Assembly (NCBI RefSeq): GCF_031846265.1
Contig: NZ_JAVRIA010000003.1
Location: 124,001-188,000 of the forward strand
Source of the DNA: Microcosmobacter mediterraneus
GTDB taxonomy: Bacteria; Bacteroidota; Bacteroidia; Flavobacteriales; Flavobacteriaceae
Length of the DNA: 64,000 bases
Reading direction: 5' to 3'
Below the pieces are notes generated by a model. The model was not told the origin of the DNA. It did not search any database and saw nothing but the letters and a program-made list of their open reading frames with translations. Positions 53,928-63,192 of this stretch are shown in pieces (position 1 is the first letter of the stretch; every line of letters starts with the position of its first letter). The position numbers and the translations under genes were made by a program.

Positions 53928-55622
53928 ATGGATATGAAAAATGTCTCAAATCTAAGGATATTACTAGCCCTAACGCTATCCTTAGCGATGTTCAGCTGTA
54001 AAAAATCCTCAAGCTCTTCTAACAGTTCTAGAGCCACTGGATGGAACATCAATAATAAAAAAGGAGGATTTCAATACAATACAAACTTCAAAGAGCAGCA
54101 AACTGCTCCTGGTTTAGTATTTGTTGAAGGTGGTACTTTTACAATGGGTAAAGTATCTGATGATCCTATGCATGATTGGAACAATAGTCCTAATCAGCAA
54201 CATGTTCAATCCTTCTACATGGATGAAACAGAAGTTACTAATTTAATGTATATGGAATACTTAGATTGGTTAAAAAATGTTTATCCGCCAGACGATCCAA
54301 ATTATTCATTAATATATAAAGGTGCACTTCCAGATACTCTAGTATGGAGAAACCGATTAGGTTATGCCGAAATGATGACCGAAAACTATTTACGCCATCC
54401 AGGATATGCAGAATATCCAGTTGTTGGTGTTAGTTGGATTCAGGCCGTTGAATTTGCAAATTGGAGAACAGATCGTGTTAACGAATTATACTTAGAAGAA
54501 GCTGGTTACATTGGAAGAGATGCTAAAGTATCTGAAAATATTACTGCAGATTCTAATTTTAACACTGATGCCTACATCAATGCACCATCACAGACCTATG
54601 GTGGCAATGAAGATATTTTAAATGGTGGAAGAAGGAAACAACAGACTGATGCTGAAGGAAATCCTATAAATGTATATGCTAAAAGAGAATCTGGTATAAT
54701 TTCTCCGGATTATCGTTTACCAACTGAGGCAGAATGGGAATATGCAGCTCTTGGTCTTAGCGAGTTAAGAAGCTATAATGTTTACAGAGGTCGAAAAAAA
54801 TATCCTTGGGATGGTCAATACACACGTTCAGGTAAACGTAAATGGAAAGGCGATCAGTTAGCTAATTTTAAACAAGGAAAAGGTGACTATGGTGGAATTG
54901 CTGGGTGGTCAGACGATGGCGCAGACATTACTGCTCAAGTAAAATCTTACGAACCTAACGATCATGGTTTATATGACATGGCTGGTAACGTTGCAGAATG
55001 GGTAGCTGATGTTTACAGACCTATTGTTGATGATGAGTTTAATGACTTTAACTACTTCAGAGGTAATGTTTATTACAAAAATGCTTTAAACGAAGATGGC
55101 ACTACAAGAATTGTAACAACAGATGAGATGGCTTATGATACGCTACCTAATGGTAAAGTTGTTGTTAGAAATTTCCCTGGTGAAGTTGCTAAAGTTGCTG
55201 TTGATGAAAATGAAACGTACTTAAGAACTAACTTTGATAGGAGCGATAATCGTAACTTTAGAGATGGTGATAAGAAATCATCTAAGAGATATCGTGAGAG
55301 TTTCAGCGAAGACGAAAACAGAGACTCAAAAAACAAACCTAGTGAAACACGTAAAATGTACAACTCACCTCAGCATAAAATCGAAAGAGATTCTGCTGGA
55401 AACATTATTAGAGAATATGATAAATCTAATTCTAGAACATCATTAATAAATGATAATGTTAGAGTTTATAAAGGTGGTTCTTGGAGAGATAGAGCGTATT
55501 GGATTGATCCTGCGCAACGTCGCTACTTTCCACAAGATATGGCTACAGACTACATTGGCTTTAGATGCGCAATGTCTAGAGTTGGCTCTAAAAGTCAAGG
55601 CGGTTCAAAAAAACGTAACTAA
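53928..55622 (+). CDS. gldJ: GldJ, gliding motility lipoprotein
   Basis: This 564-residue lipoprotein (lipobox FSC, Cys at about residue 24, then a Ser-rich tether) is built on the sulfatase-modifying-factor (FGE) fold. It shows GLVFVEGGTFTMGKVSDDP, MDETEVTNLMYMEYLDW, DYRLPTEAEWEYAALG, DMAGNVAEWVADVYRP, and the final VYKGGSWRDRAYW to YIGFRCAMS. GldJ is required for gliding and stabilises the GldK/T9SS apparatus; it is structural and not known to be an enzyme. The start at 53928 or at the ATG two codons later is equally possible. It is divergent from porU. Confidence 0.96.
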   Translation: MDMKNVSNLRILLALTLSLAMFSCKKSSSSSNSSRATGWNINNKKGGFQYNTNFKEQQTAPGLVFVEGGTFTMGKVSDDPMHDWNNSPNQQHVQSFYMDETEVTNLMYMEYLDWLKNVYPPDDPNYSLIYKGALPDTLVWRNRLGYAEMMTENYLRHPGYAEYPVVGVSWIQAVEFANWRTDRVNELYLEEAGYIGRDAKVSENITADSNFNTDAYINAPSQTYGGNEDILNGGRRKQQTDAEGNPINVYAKRESGIISPDYRLPTEAEWEYAALGLSELRSYNVYRGRKKYPWDGQYTRSGKRKWKGDQLANFKQGKGDYGGIAGWSDDGADITAQVKSYEPNDHGLYDMAGNVAEWVADVYRPIVDDEFNDFNYFRGNVYYKNALNEDGTTRIVTTDEMAYDTLPNGKVVVRNFPGEVAKVAVDENETYLRTNFDRSDNRNFRDGDKKSSKRYRESFSEDENRDSKNKPSETRKMYNSPQHKIERDSAGNIIREYDKSNSRTSLINDNVRVYKGGSWRDRAYWIDPAQRRYFPQDMATDYIGFRCAMSRVGSKSQGGSKKRN

Positions 55623-55642
55623 GTAATTATATATTTTGAATT

Positions 55643-55671
55643 AAAAGTCCTAACATTGTTAGGACTTTTTT
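55643..55671 (+). terminator. Rho-independent terminator after gldJ
   Basis: A 12-bp stem, aaaagtcctaac (55643-55654) with gttaggactttt (55658-55669), has a 3-nt loop followed by T residues, 15 nt before murF. Confidence 0.85.
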
Positions 55672-55685
55672 AATGGGTTAAATTC

Positions 55686-56975
55686 ATGACAGCTGAAAAA
55701 CTGCACCATTTATTTCTTAAATCTTCTCAGGTTTGTACTGATAGTAGAACCATCTCCAAGGATTGTATGTTTTTTGCATTAAAAGGCGATAATTTTAATG
55801 GCAATCTATTTGCTAAAGAAGCTCTAAATAAAGGTGCAAAATATGCTATAGTAGATGAAAATATAGATGTAGAAAAAGAAAACATCATTAAAGTAAACGA
55901 CGTTTTAAAAAGTTTACAATCTTTAGCAACATACCACAGAATAAAACTAGGTATACCTGTAATAGCATTAACTGGTAGTAACGGAAAAACAACTACAAAA
56001 GAATTAATAAATTGTATACTTAGCACAACCTACAATACAAGTGCAACACAAGGAAACTTCAATAACCATATTGGTGTTCCTTTAACCTTACTCAACTTTA
56101 ATAGTAATACCGAAATAGGTATTATAGAAATGGGAGCTAATCATCAAAAAGAGATTGAATTTTTATGTGAAATTGCTTTACCAGATATTGGTTTAATAAC
56201 AAATTTTGGTAAAGCTCACCTAGAAGGGTTTGGTGGCTTTGAAGGTGTTATCAAAGGAAAAACTGAATTATACAGTCACTTAAAAGCCAATGAAAAACCT
56301 ATAGTGACAAACCTAGACGATAAATTGCAAGTAAAACAGTTAGCAAATTACAAAAATACTATTGCGTTTTCTGCATCTCAAAGTAAAAATGTTTTGGAGA
56401 TAATACAAACCGAACAAAGCAATAACTTTGTTACTCTAAAATACTTAGATACTCTTATAAATAGTAATTTAATTGGTAATTACAACTTTACAAACCTAGC
56501 CTATTCTATTACAATTGGTCATCATTATAAAGTTGATAAAGAAGACATAAAAAAGGCTATACAATCTTATGTCCCTAAAAATAATAGATCTCAAATAATT
56601 AAAAAAAATAGCAATTCAATTATACTTGATGCTTACAATGCCAATCCAACAAGTATGAAAGCTGCGTTAGACAATTTAAAAAACAACTCCTCTAATTCTA
56701 AATTCGCAATCTTAGGCGATATGTTTGAGTTAGGTGATGACGCCAAAAAAGAGCATCAATATATTGCTGAATATGCTGAAAAGAACACTAAGGTCTCTAC
56801 TATTCTCGTTGGCGAAAATTTTTATACTTCCAAACTTTCAAAGCCAGAGTCTCTAAAATTTAAACAATTTTCAGATTTAGTGTACTATCTAGACAAGAAT
56901 CCTATAAAAAAATCTACAATTCTTATCAAAGGTTCTAGAGGTATGGCTTTAGAACGCCTTTTAGATATAATCTAA
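55686..56975 (+). CDS. murF: MurF, UDP-MurNAc-tripeptide--D-Ala-D-Ala ligase
   Basis: This 429-residue Mur ligase adds D-Ala-D-Ala to the murein precursor in the cytoplasm. It has VCTDSRTISKDCMFFALKGDNFNGN at the N-terminus, the ATP loop ALTGSNGKTTTKELI near residues 94-108, IIEMGANHQKEI, NFGKAHLEGFGGFEG, and the C-terminal ILDAYNANPTSMKAALDN with ILGDMFELG. It follows the gldJ terminator by 14 nt, a flavobacterial arrangement outside the dcw cluster. Confidence 0.96.
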   Translation: MTAEKLHHLFLKSSQVCTDSRTISKDCMFFALKGDNFNGNLFAKEALNKGAKYAIVDENIDVEKENIIKVNDVLKSLQSLATYHRIKLGIPVIALTGSNGKTTTKELINCILSTTYNTSATQGNFNNHIGVPLTLLNFNSNTEIGIIEMGANHQKEIEFLCEIALPDIGLITNFGKAHLEGFGGFEGVIKGKTELYSHLKANEKPIVTNLDDKLQVKQLANYKNTIAFSASQSKNVLEIIQTEQSNNFVTLKYLDTLINSNLIGNYNFTNLAYSITIGHHYKVDKEDIKKAIQSYVPKNNRSQIIKKNSNSIILDAYNANPTSMKAALDNLKNNSSNSKFAILGDMFELGDDAKKEHQYIAEYAEKNTKVSTILVGENFYTSKLSKPESLKFKQFSDLVYYLDKNPIKKSTILIKGSRGMALERLLDII

Positions 56976-57008
56976 TTCTAAAAATTCGAAGATTTACGAT
57001 ATATATTA

Positions 57009-57065
57009 TTTGTATAGTTATTTTTTAAGTATTAATAAAACTATACAAAGTTGTATATTGTACAA
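57009..57065 (+). promoter_or_regulatory. Tandem inverted repeats upstream of the propeller regulator
   Basis: Arms tttgtatagtt (57009-57019) and aactatacaaa (57039-57049) are exact 11-bp inverted repeats around a 19-nt spacer. Directly behind lies ttgta-tattg-tacaa (57051-57065), a second dyad. All lie within 80 nt upstream of the ATG. They may be an operator or a murF terminator; no clear T-run supports the latter. Confidence 0.5.
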
Positions 57066-57088
57066 TATTGCTGAAATATTAGGATATT

Positions 57089-59899
57089 ATGAAGCATTTT
57101 AAGTACTGTTTTTTAATTGCATTTGTAATTATTTGTATACCAAAATTGGTTTCACAAGAGCTACCTCCAATACAAAATTTTCTTCCAGAACATTATCATG
57201 GTGAAACACAAAATTGGTCTATAACCCAAGACAATTCCAAAACCATTTATATAGCAAACAACAAAGGACTTTTATCTTTTAATGGTGAGCAATGGAGGCT
57301 TTATCCCTCACCAAACGAGAGTATTATTAGATCGGTTAAGGTAATAGACGAAAAAGTTTACTCTGGTTTATATATGGATTTTGGGTATTGGCAAAAGGAC
57401 GAGATGGGTTTGTTACAGTATAATTCATTATCCAAAAATCTTAAAGTTGATCTTATTGAAGACGAACAATTTTGGCAAATTTCTGCACTTCAAGATTGGA
57501 TACTATTTCAATCACTTAACAGAATTTACATATACAATACCATTGATGAATCCTTTAGTATTATTGAATCAAATACTGGGATTACAAAAATGTTTAAAGT
57601 AGAGGATCATATCTATTTTCAAAAAAATAACCAAGGTCTTTTTAAGATTGAAAGCGGAAAAGCCATTTTGGTAAGTGATGATCCGTTATTAATGAGTAAC
57701 AGAATTATAAACGTCTTTGATAGAGACGAAAAATTACTAGTGCAAACTCAAGACAAAGGATTTTACACTTTAGGAAACTCCTCTATAAGACCATGGAATA
57801 ACCAATTAAACGAGTTACTTAAAACCATTAGTACTTACAGTAGTATACAATTAAAGAATGGACACATTGCTCTAGGCACAATTTCTAATGGTTTACTTAT
57901 TCTAAATAATCAAGGTGAATTATTAGACGAAATAAATCAAAATAAAGGATTAAGTAATAATACCGTTTTAGCACTACATGAAGATTTAGAACACAATTTA
58001 TGGTTAGGAACTGACAATGGCTTATCCTGTATTAATATGAATCCACTTATTAAAATCTATGATGATTTTAATGGACAATTAGGATCTGTTTACACCTCAG
58101 CTTTACACCAAGGCTATTTATTTCTTGGAACAAACCAAGGCTTATTTTACAAGACCTATAATAGCATTGAAGATTTTAAATTCATTGAAGGCACCCAAGG
58201 ACAAGTTTGGAATCTAACAATACTTAACAACAACTTATTTTGTGGTCATAATGCAGGGACGTTTATAATAGATAAAGCTACTGCCACAAAAATCGCTGAT
58301 ATTGAAGGCACATGGAACATCATGCCTATACCAAATAAACCAAATCTATTAATTCAAGGGAATTATGATGGCTTATATATTTTAGAAAAGAAAAACACCA
58401 GTTGGTCCATTAAAAATAAAATTGATGGTTTTAACATCTCCACAAAATATTTTGAATTTATTAATAACGAAGAAATTATTATAAGCCATGAATATAAAGG
58501 CATTATAAAATTAGAGCTTGATAGTGATTTCAAAAAAGTTAACTCCATTGATATTAATGACACTTTAAGAGGATTAAAAAGTAGTCTTGTAAAATACCAT
58601 GACGAAATATATTACGCCTATAATAATGGTATATACAAATACAACCTAGAAGAAAACGATTTTATAAAAGATAATTATTTAAGTAAGATCTTTACAAAAG
58701 AAAGTTTTGTGTCTGGTGAATTAATTTCTGATCAAAAAAATAATCGATTATGGTTATTTACTAATAATGAAATTACATCCATAGAGCCAGGTAATTTTAG
58801 TAGTACTCCAAAAGTTGAATCTATTCCATTACCATATGAGCTTATTAAAAGTGTACCAGGTTATGAAAACGTATTATCTCTTAACGCAGATAAGTACCTT
58901 CTAGGTACAACAAATGGATACATTGTTTTAGACTTAAATAAAATTCCGAATAAAAATTATACTTCATCAATAACAAGTGTATTTAATGCAAAGAGAAAAA
59001 ATGAAATCTCAAAGAATAGAGTATCTCTCAACTCTGAAGGTGAATTTACCAACGAGGAGCACGATCTAGAAATAACTTACACCATTCACGAATTTGATAA
59101 ATATTTTAAGGCAGAATATCAATACCAGCTCTTAGGTATTTATGATACATGGAGTAACTGGTCAACAGACTCTAAGCAAACATTCGAAAATTTACCTCAT
59201 GGTAATTACACCTTTAATGTTAAAGGTCGAATAAATAATAAAGAAACAGAAAACATTGCCTCGTATACATTTAGTATTGCAAAACCTTGGTATATAAGTA
59301 ATACGATGCTCGTATTATATATAATCGGTTTTATCTTACTCTCTTTAATACTTCATAATGTATACAAACATTACTACAGAAAACAGCAAAATAAACTTGT
59401 TGAAGAAAACAGATTAGAGTTAGAGCTCAAAGAGCTTGAAAATCAGAAGCAAATTATGCGTATCCAGAATGCCAGTTTAGAACAAGATATAGAAAATAAA
59501 AATAGAGAATTAGCTATCTCTACGATGAGTCTTATTAAAAAGAACGAGTTCTTAAGCACTATTAAAAATGAGCTTAAAAAGTCTCCTAATGAAGAACTCA
59601 AAAAAGTTATTAGAATTATAGATAAAAATATAAACAATACAGATGATTGGAAACTCTTTGAAGAAGCTTTTAATAATGCAGATAAAGACTTCCTCAAAAA
59701 AGTAAAAGCTAAACATACCACCTTAACACCAAATGATTTAAGATTATGTGCATATTTACGTCTTAATTTAAGTTCTAAGGAAATTGCTCCTTTACTTAAT
59801 ATTTCGCCTAGAAGCGTAGAAGTAAAACGTTACCGATTACGTAAAAAAATTGGTCTAGCTCATGAAGAGAGCTTAACAAACTACATCATTGATTTGTAA
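57089..59899 (+). CDS. Propeller-sensor membrane regulator with LuxR-type helix-turn-helix
   Basis: This is a 936-residue protein. A signal peptide (MKHFKYCFLIAFVIICIPKL) leads to a large periplasmic sensor of two-component-regulator propeller repeats (residues about 30-640, for example LHEDLEHNLWLGTDNGLSC). A Y_Y_Y-like domain follows (about 655-730, with YDTWSNWSTDSKQTFENLPHG), then one membrane helix (about 740-760), a coiled coil (about 770-830), and a LuxR-type helix-turn-helix (about 879-925, LSSKEIAPLLNISPRSVEVK). It has no histidine kinase or receiver domain, so the signal seems to go straight to DNA. It sits just upstream of susC and is the likely regulator of that locus. Confidence 0.9.
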   Translation: MKHFKYCFLIAFVIICIPKLVSQELPPIQNFLPEHYHGETQNWSITQDNSKTIYIANNKGLLSFNGEQWRLYPSPNESIIRSVKVIDEKVYSGLYMDFGYWQKDEMGLLQYNSLSKNLKVDLIEDEQFWQISALQDWILFQSLNRIYIYNTIDESFSIIESNTGITKMFKVEDHIYFQKNNQGLFKIESGKAILVSDDPLLMSNRIINVFDRDEKLLVQTQDKGFYTLGNSSIRPWNNQLNELLKTISTYSSIQLKNGHIALGTISNGLLILNNQGELLDEINQNKGLSNNTVLALHEDLEHNLWLGTDNGLSCINMNPLIKIYDDFNGQLGSVYTSALHQGYLFLGTNQGLFYKTYNSIEDFKFIEGTQGQVWNLTILNNNLFCGHNAGTFIIDKATATKIADIEGTWNIMPIPNKPNLLIQGNYDGLYILEKKNTSWSIKNKIDGFNISTKYFEFINNEEIIISHEYKGIIKLELDSDFKKVNSIDINDTLRGLKSSLVKYHDEIYYAYNNGIYKYNLEENDFIKDNYLSKIFTKESFVSGELISDQKNNRLWLFTNNEITSIEPGNFSSTPKVESIPLPYELIKSVPGYENVLSLNADKYLLGTTNGYIVLDLNKIPNKNYTSSITSVFNAKRKNEISKNRVSLNSEGEFTNEEHDLEITYTIHEFDKYFKAEYQYQLLGIYDTWSNWSTDSKQTFENLPHGNYTFNVKGRINNKETENIASYTFSIAKPWYISNTMLVLYIIGFILLSLILHNVYKHYYRKQQNKLVEENRLELELKELENQKQIMRIQNASLEQDIENKNRELAISTMSLIKKNEFLSTIKNELKKSPNEELKKVIRIIDKNINNTDDWKLFEEAFNNADKDFLKKVKAKHTTLTPNDLRLCAYLRLNLSSKEIAPLLNISPRSVEVKRYRLRKKIGLAHEESLTNYIIDL

Positions 59900-60083
59900 C
59901 AGCTAAACAAATTGATTTTTTAACCATACATAACCACAACATTTTTAAATTATTACATTATAAGCTCTGAGATTACCCAAGATTCTCTATGATATGATTA
60001 TCTTTATAAACCAAGCTATTATTGAGAAAAGGTAATTATTATTGATGTTTTTTTACGATGTATGTTTTTTATTGTGGTAAATA

Positions 60084-60135
60084 TTAAGAATTTAATAATC
60101 TTAAGTTCATAATTTAGAAATCTAAGATTTAATAA
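60084..60135 (+). promoter_or_regulatory. Repeated A/T dyads in the susC leader
   Basis: ttaaga (60084-60089) pairs with tcttaa (60099-60104), and aaatc (60118-60122) pairs with gattt (60126-60130). The words taagaatttaataa (60085-60098) and taagatttaataa (60123-60135) form an imperfect direct repeat. The second copy ends 2 nt before the susC ATG. The remainder of the 238-nt gap (59900-60137) shows nothing recognisable. Confidence 0.4.
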
Positions 60136-60137
60136 CT

Positions 60138-63100
60138 ATGATGAATAAAAAAATTTTCTATTTATTATTTGTTTTTACAACGTTCTCTTGGTCACAGACT
60201 TTAGATCTCACAGGTAACGTTAAAGACAAAGCAAACAATGATCCTCTTCCCGGAGTAAATATCGTTGTCAAAGGTACCAGTTTGGGAGCCTCAACAGATT
60301 TTGACGGAAACTTCGTTCTTAACGATGTACCTACAAATTCAGTTTTAGTTGTATCCTATCTAGGTTATCAAACTCAAGAAATCACAGTAACCAACGCCAA
60401 TCCTCTAGATATTTTAATGGAGGAAGACGCAGAATCTCTTGAAACTGTTGTTGTAATTGGTTATGGTACTCAGAAAAAAAGAGAAGTTACAGGTGCAGTA
60501 TCTACAGTTGGTACTGAAGTTTTAGATGAACTTAAACCAATTAAAGTAGAACAAGCACTACAAGGAACCGTTTCTGGTGTTAATGTAACATCACAATCTG
60601 GTGCACCTGGCGCAGGCTTAGATATTAGAATTAGAGGTATCTCAACTAATGGTGCTAATGGTCCTTTGGTAATTATCGATGGTTATCAAGGAGATTTAAG
60701 CATTTTAAATCCAAACGATATAGAAACGATAACGGTTTTAAAAGATGCTCAAGCAGCAATCTATGGTACTATTGGTGCAAATGGTGTTGTATTAATTACC
60801 ACAAAGTCTGGTAGAAAAGGTGCTAAAACAAAAGTATCTTATAACAGTTGGGTAGGTTTTCAAGAAACTACAAGAGAGCTACCGCTTTTAAATGCAACAG
60901 AATATGCATTGATTCTTAACGAAAGTTATGCTGCTGGTGGCCAAGCTGTCCCTTTTCCAAATGTCAGTGGATTAGGGGTAGGAACTAATTGGCAACAAGA
61001 AGTATTTAACGAAGCAGTACCAATTATTAGTCATGATTTTAGTGTTTCTGGAGGATCAGAAAAAATAGCTTACTCTATTAGTGGTTCGCATTTATATCAA
61101 CAAGGTATAATTGCTCCTGTGAAATCAGATTTCAGAAGAAACACAGCTAGGCTTTCGCTACGTGCAGATTTATCTGACAAAGTCAAAGTAAACACAAATC
61201 TTATTTATACATATTTAGATAGAGATGCTATTAATGATTCTGGACTAGGATCAGTACTTTTCAATGGATTAAATGCACCTCCAACGCTTTCACCTTTCCA
61301 AAGTAATGGTGACTTCTCTTTAATACCAAGTACTCCTGGTCTAGGTATAGAGATCATTAACCCATTAGCACAAATAGAAAACACATTCAATGATTTTGAT
61401 CTCAAAAAATTAAATGGAACTGTTTCTCTTGATTATGAGATTTTAGAGAATTTAAATCTTACAGGACGTATAGGTTTCAATACAACAAATAGTGAAGGAA
61501 AAACGTTTGCAAAGCAAATAGATTATGGCGGAAAAGTATTTGATGTGCCAAGAAGTAGTGTTTCTCAAAATGCTATTAATGATGATAGTTACACCTTAGA
61601 CTTCTATGGTACTTATAAAAATTCCTTTGCAGATGCCCACAATGTCACTTTTACTGTTGGTACAACCATCTATAAAGAATTTGGTAATGGTTTATTTGCT
61701 ACTGGTTTTGATGTACCAAATAACGATTGGGGATTTGCTGATATAGCTTTAGCTAATGGCGCACCTCCAGCAGGAGCAATAACAGTTGGATCTTATCAAT
61801 ATGATGAAAGACGATTATCATTCTTCTCTAGATTACAATATGATTACAAAGGTAAATACCTTTTTTCTGCCATGCTTAGACGAGATTTATCAACAAGATT
61901 TGGACCAGGAAACAGAGTGGCTTATTTTCCTTCTGTAACAGCTGGTTGGGTTGTTTCTGATGAAGAATTTTTTAAAGAATCTAGTTTTATGAACTTTATG
62001 AAATTTAGAGTTAGTTATGGTATCTTGGGTAATGACCAAATTCCTAACAATGGATACATAGGGCAATTAAATGGAGAAGGTACTTATGTATTTGATGGTA
62101 CACTTATTAATGGTGTTGCTATTGGCCAATTACCAAACCCAGATTTACAATGGGAAGAAGCCAAAAAATTTGATGTTGGTTTAGATTTAAAACTTTTTGA
62201 TAATAAAGTAGATATTGTTACAGATTACTTTATCAATAAAAGAGATAATTTATTAATATCTAATATTCCTGTATCTGGTATTGTCGGAGTCTCTGCTCCT
62301 GGTGGAGCTGCTCCTACTGTAAATGCTGGTGGAGTTGAAAACAAAGGATTTGAATTTGCAATCACATACAAAGAAGATATTTCAGATGACTTTAATTTTA
62401 ATATTAATTACAACCTAACTACATTGTCAAATAGAGTTACCGAAGTAAATAATAGTACAGGTTTTCTTGAAGGTGGTAGTTTTGGTGTTGGTCAACCAGC
62501 TATATCTAGAATGGAAGTAGGTCAACCAATTGGTTATTTCTTCGGTTATCAAACTAATGGTATATTCCAAAACCAAGGTGAAGTAAATGCACATCCATCA
62601 CAAATTGCCTTAGGTGCAGATGCAGCTCCTGGTGATTTGCGTTTTGTTGACACCAACAATGATGGTGTTATAGATCCTAACGATAGGGTTAATCTAGGAG
62701 ATCCAATTCCAGATATGACTATGGGCCTTAACTTAACATTTAACTATAAAAATATAGATTTCACAGCCTATGCATTTGCATCTATTGGAAATGATATGGT
62801 TAGAAATTATGAACGTACGTTGACTGATGTAAACAGATTAAATTATGTGTTAGGACGTTGGACTGGAGAAGGTACAAGTAACACAATACCTAGAGTAACA
62901 ACTGCGGCTACATCTAACAATGTATTCTCAGACTTCTTTGTAGAAGATGCCTCTTATGTAAGAATCCAGAATATCCAAGTTGGATATTCACTACCTCAAG
63001 ACGTTATTGATAAAATTGGTATGACAAAAGCAAGAATTTATGCTGGTGTAAACAACCTGTATACATTTACTAAATACAAAGGTTATGATCCTGGTGCTTC

Positions 63101-63188
63101 TAACGGAGCTCCTATTGGTGGCGGAATAGACTTCGGTTTCTATCCAATTCCAAGAACTTATCTATTCGGTATAAATCTTAACTTCTAA
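60138..63188 (+). CDS. SusC/RagA-family TonB-dependent outer-membrane transporter
   Basis: This is a 1016-residue receptor with a signal peptide (MMNKKIFYLLFVFTTFSWSQ). An N-terminal carboxypeptidase-regulatory-like domain (residues about 20-100, LPGVNIVVKGTSLGASTDFDG) follows, then a TonB-box-like VVVIGYGTQKKREVTGAV. The Plug (about 120-225, QGTVSGVNVTSQSGAPG, IRIRGISTNG) and a 22-strand-type barrel ending in YLFGINLNF complete it. With SusD it forms a lidded uptake channel for oligosaccharides, peptides or other polymers. The substrate cannot be told; no hydrolase is seen before the window ends. It lies 238 nt after the regulator. Confidence 0.95.
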   Translation: MMNKKIFYLLFVFTTFSWSQTLDLTGNVKDKANNDPLPGVNIVVKGTSLGASTDFDGNFVLNDVPTNSVLVVSYLGYQTQEITVTNANPLDILMEEDAESLETVVVIGYGTQKKREVTGAVSTVGTEVLDELKPIKVEQALQGTVSGVNVTSQSGAPGAGLDIRIRGISTNGANGPLVIIDGYQGDLSILNPNDIETITVLKDAQAAIYGTIGANGVVLITTKSGRKGAKTKVSYNSWVGFQETTRELPLLNATEYALILNESYAAGGQAVPFPNVSGLGVGTNWQQEVFNEAVPIISHDFSVSGGSEKIAYSISGSHLYQQGIIAPVKSDFRRNTARLSLRADLSDKVKVNTNLIYTYLDRDAINDSGLGSVLFNGLNAPPTLSPFQSNGDFSLIPSTPGLGIEIINPLAQIENTFNDFDLKKLNGTVSLDYEILENLNLTGRIGFNTTNSEGKTFAKQIDYGGKVFDVPRSSVSQNAINDDSYTLDFYGTYKNSFADAHNVTFTVGTTIYKEFGNGLFATGFDVPNNDWGFADIALANGAPPAGAITVGSYQYDERRLSFFSRLQYDYKGKYLFSAMLRRDLSTRFGPGNRVAYFPSVTAGWVVSDEEFFKESSFMNFMKFRVSYGILGNDQIPNNGYIGQLNGEGTYVFDGTLINGVAIGQLPNPDLQWEEAKKFDVGLDLKLFDNKVDIVTDYFINKRDNLLISNIPVSGIVGVSAPGGAAPTVNAGGVENKGFEFAITYKEDISDDFNFNINYNLTTLSNRVTEVNNSTGFLEGGSFGVGQPAISRMEVGQPIGYFFGYQTNGIFQNQGEVNAHPSQIALGADAAPGDLRFVDTNNDGVIDPNDRVNLGDPIPDMTMGLNLTFNYKNIDFTAYAFASIGNDMVRNYERTLTDVNRLNYVLGRWTGEGTSNTIPRVTTAATSNNVFSDFFVEDASYVRIQNIQVGYSLPQDVIDKIGMTKARIYAGVNNLYTFTKYKGYDPGASNGAPIGGGIDFGFYPIPRTYLFGINLNF

Positions 63189-63192
63189 AAAA

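Noticed and set aside
59900..60137. Search for a small RNA or tRNA in the largest gap near the SusCD locus
   Set aside because: Only small A/T dyads were seen; no cloverleaf, no terminator with a strong stem.
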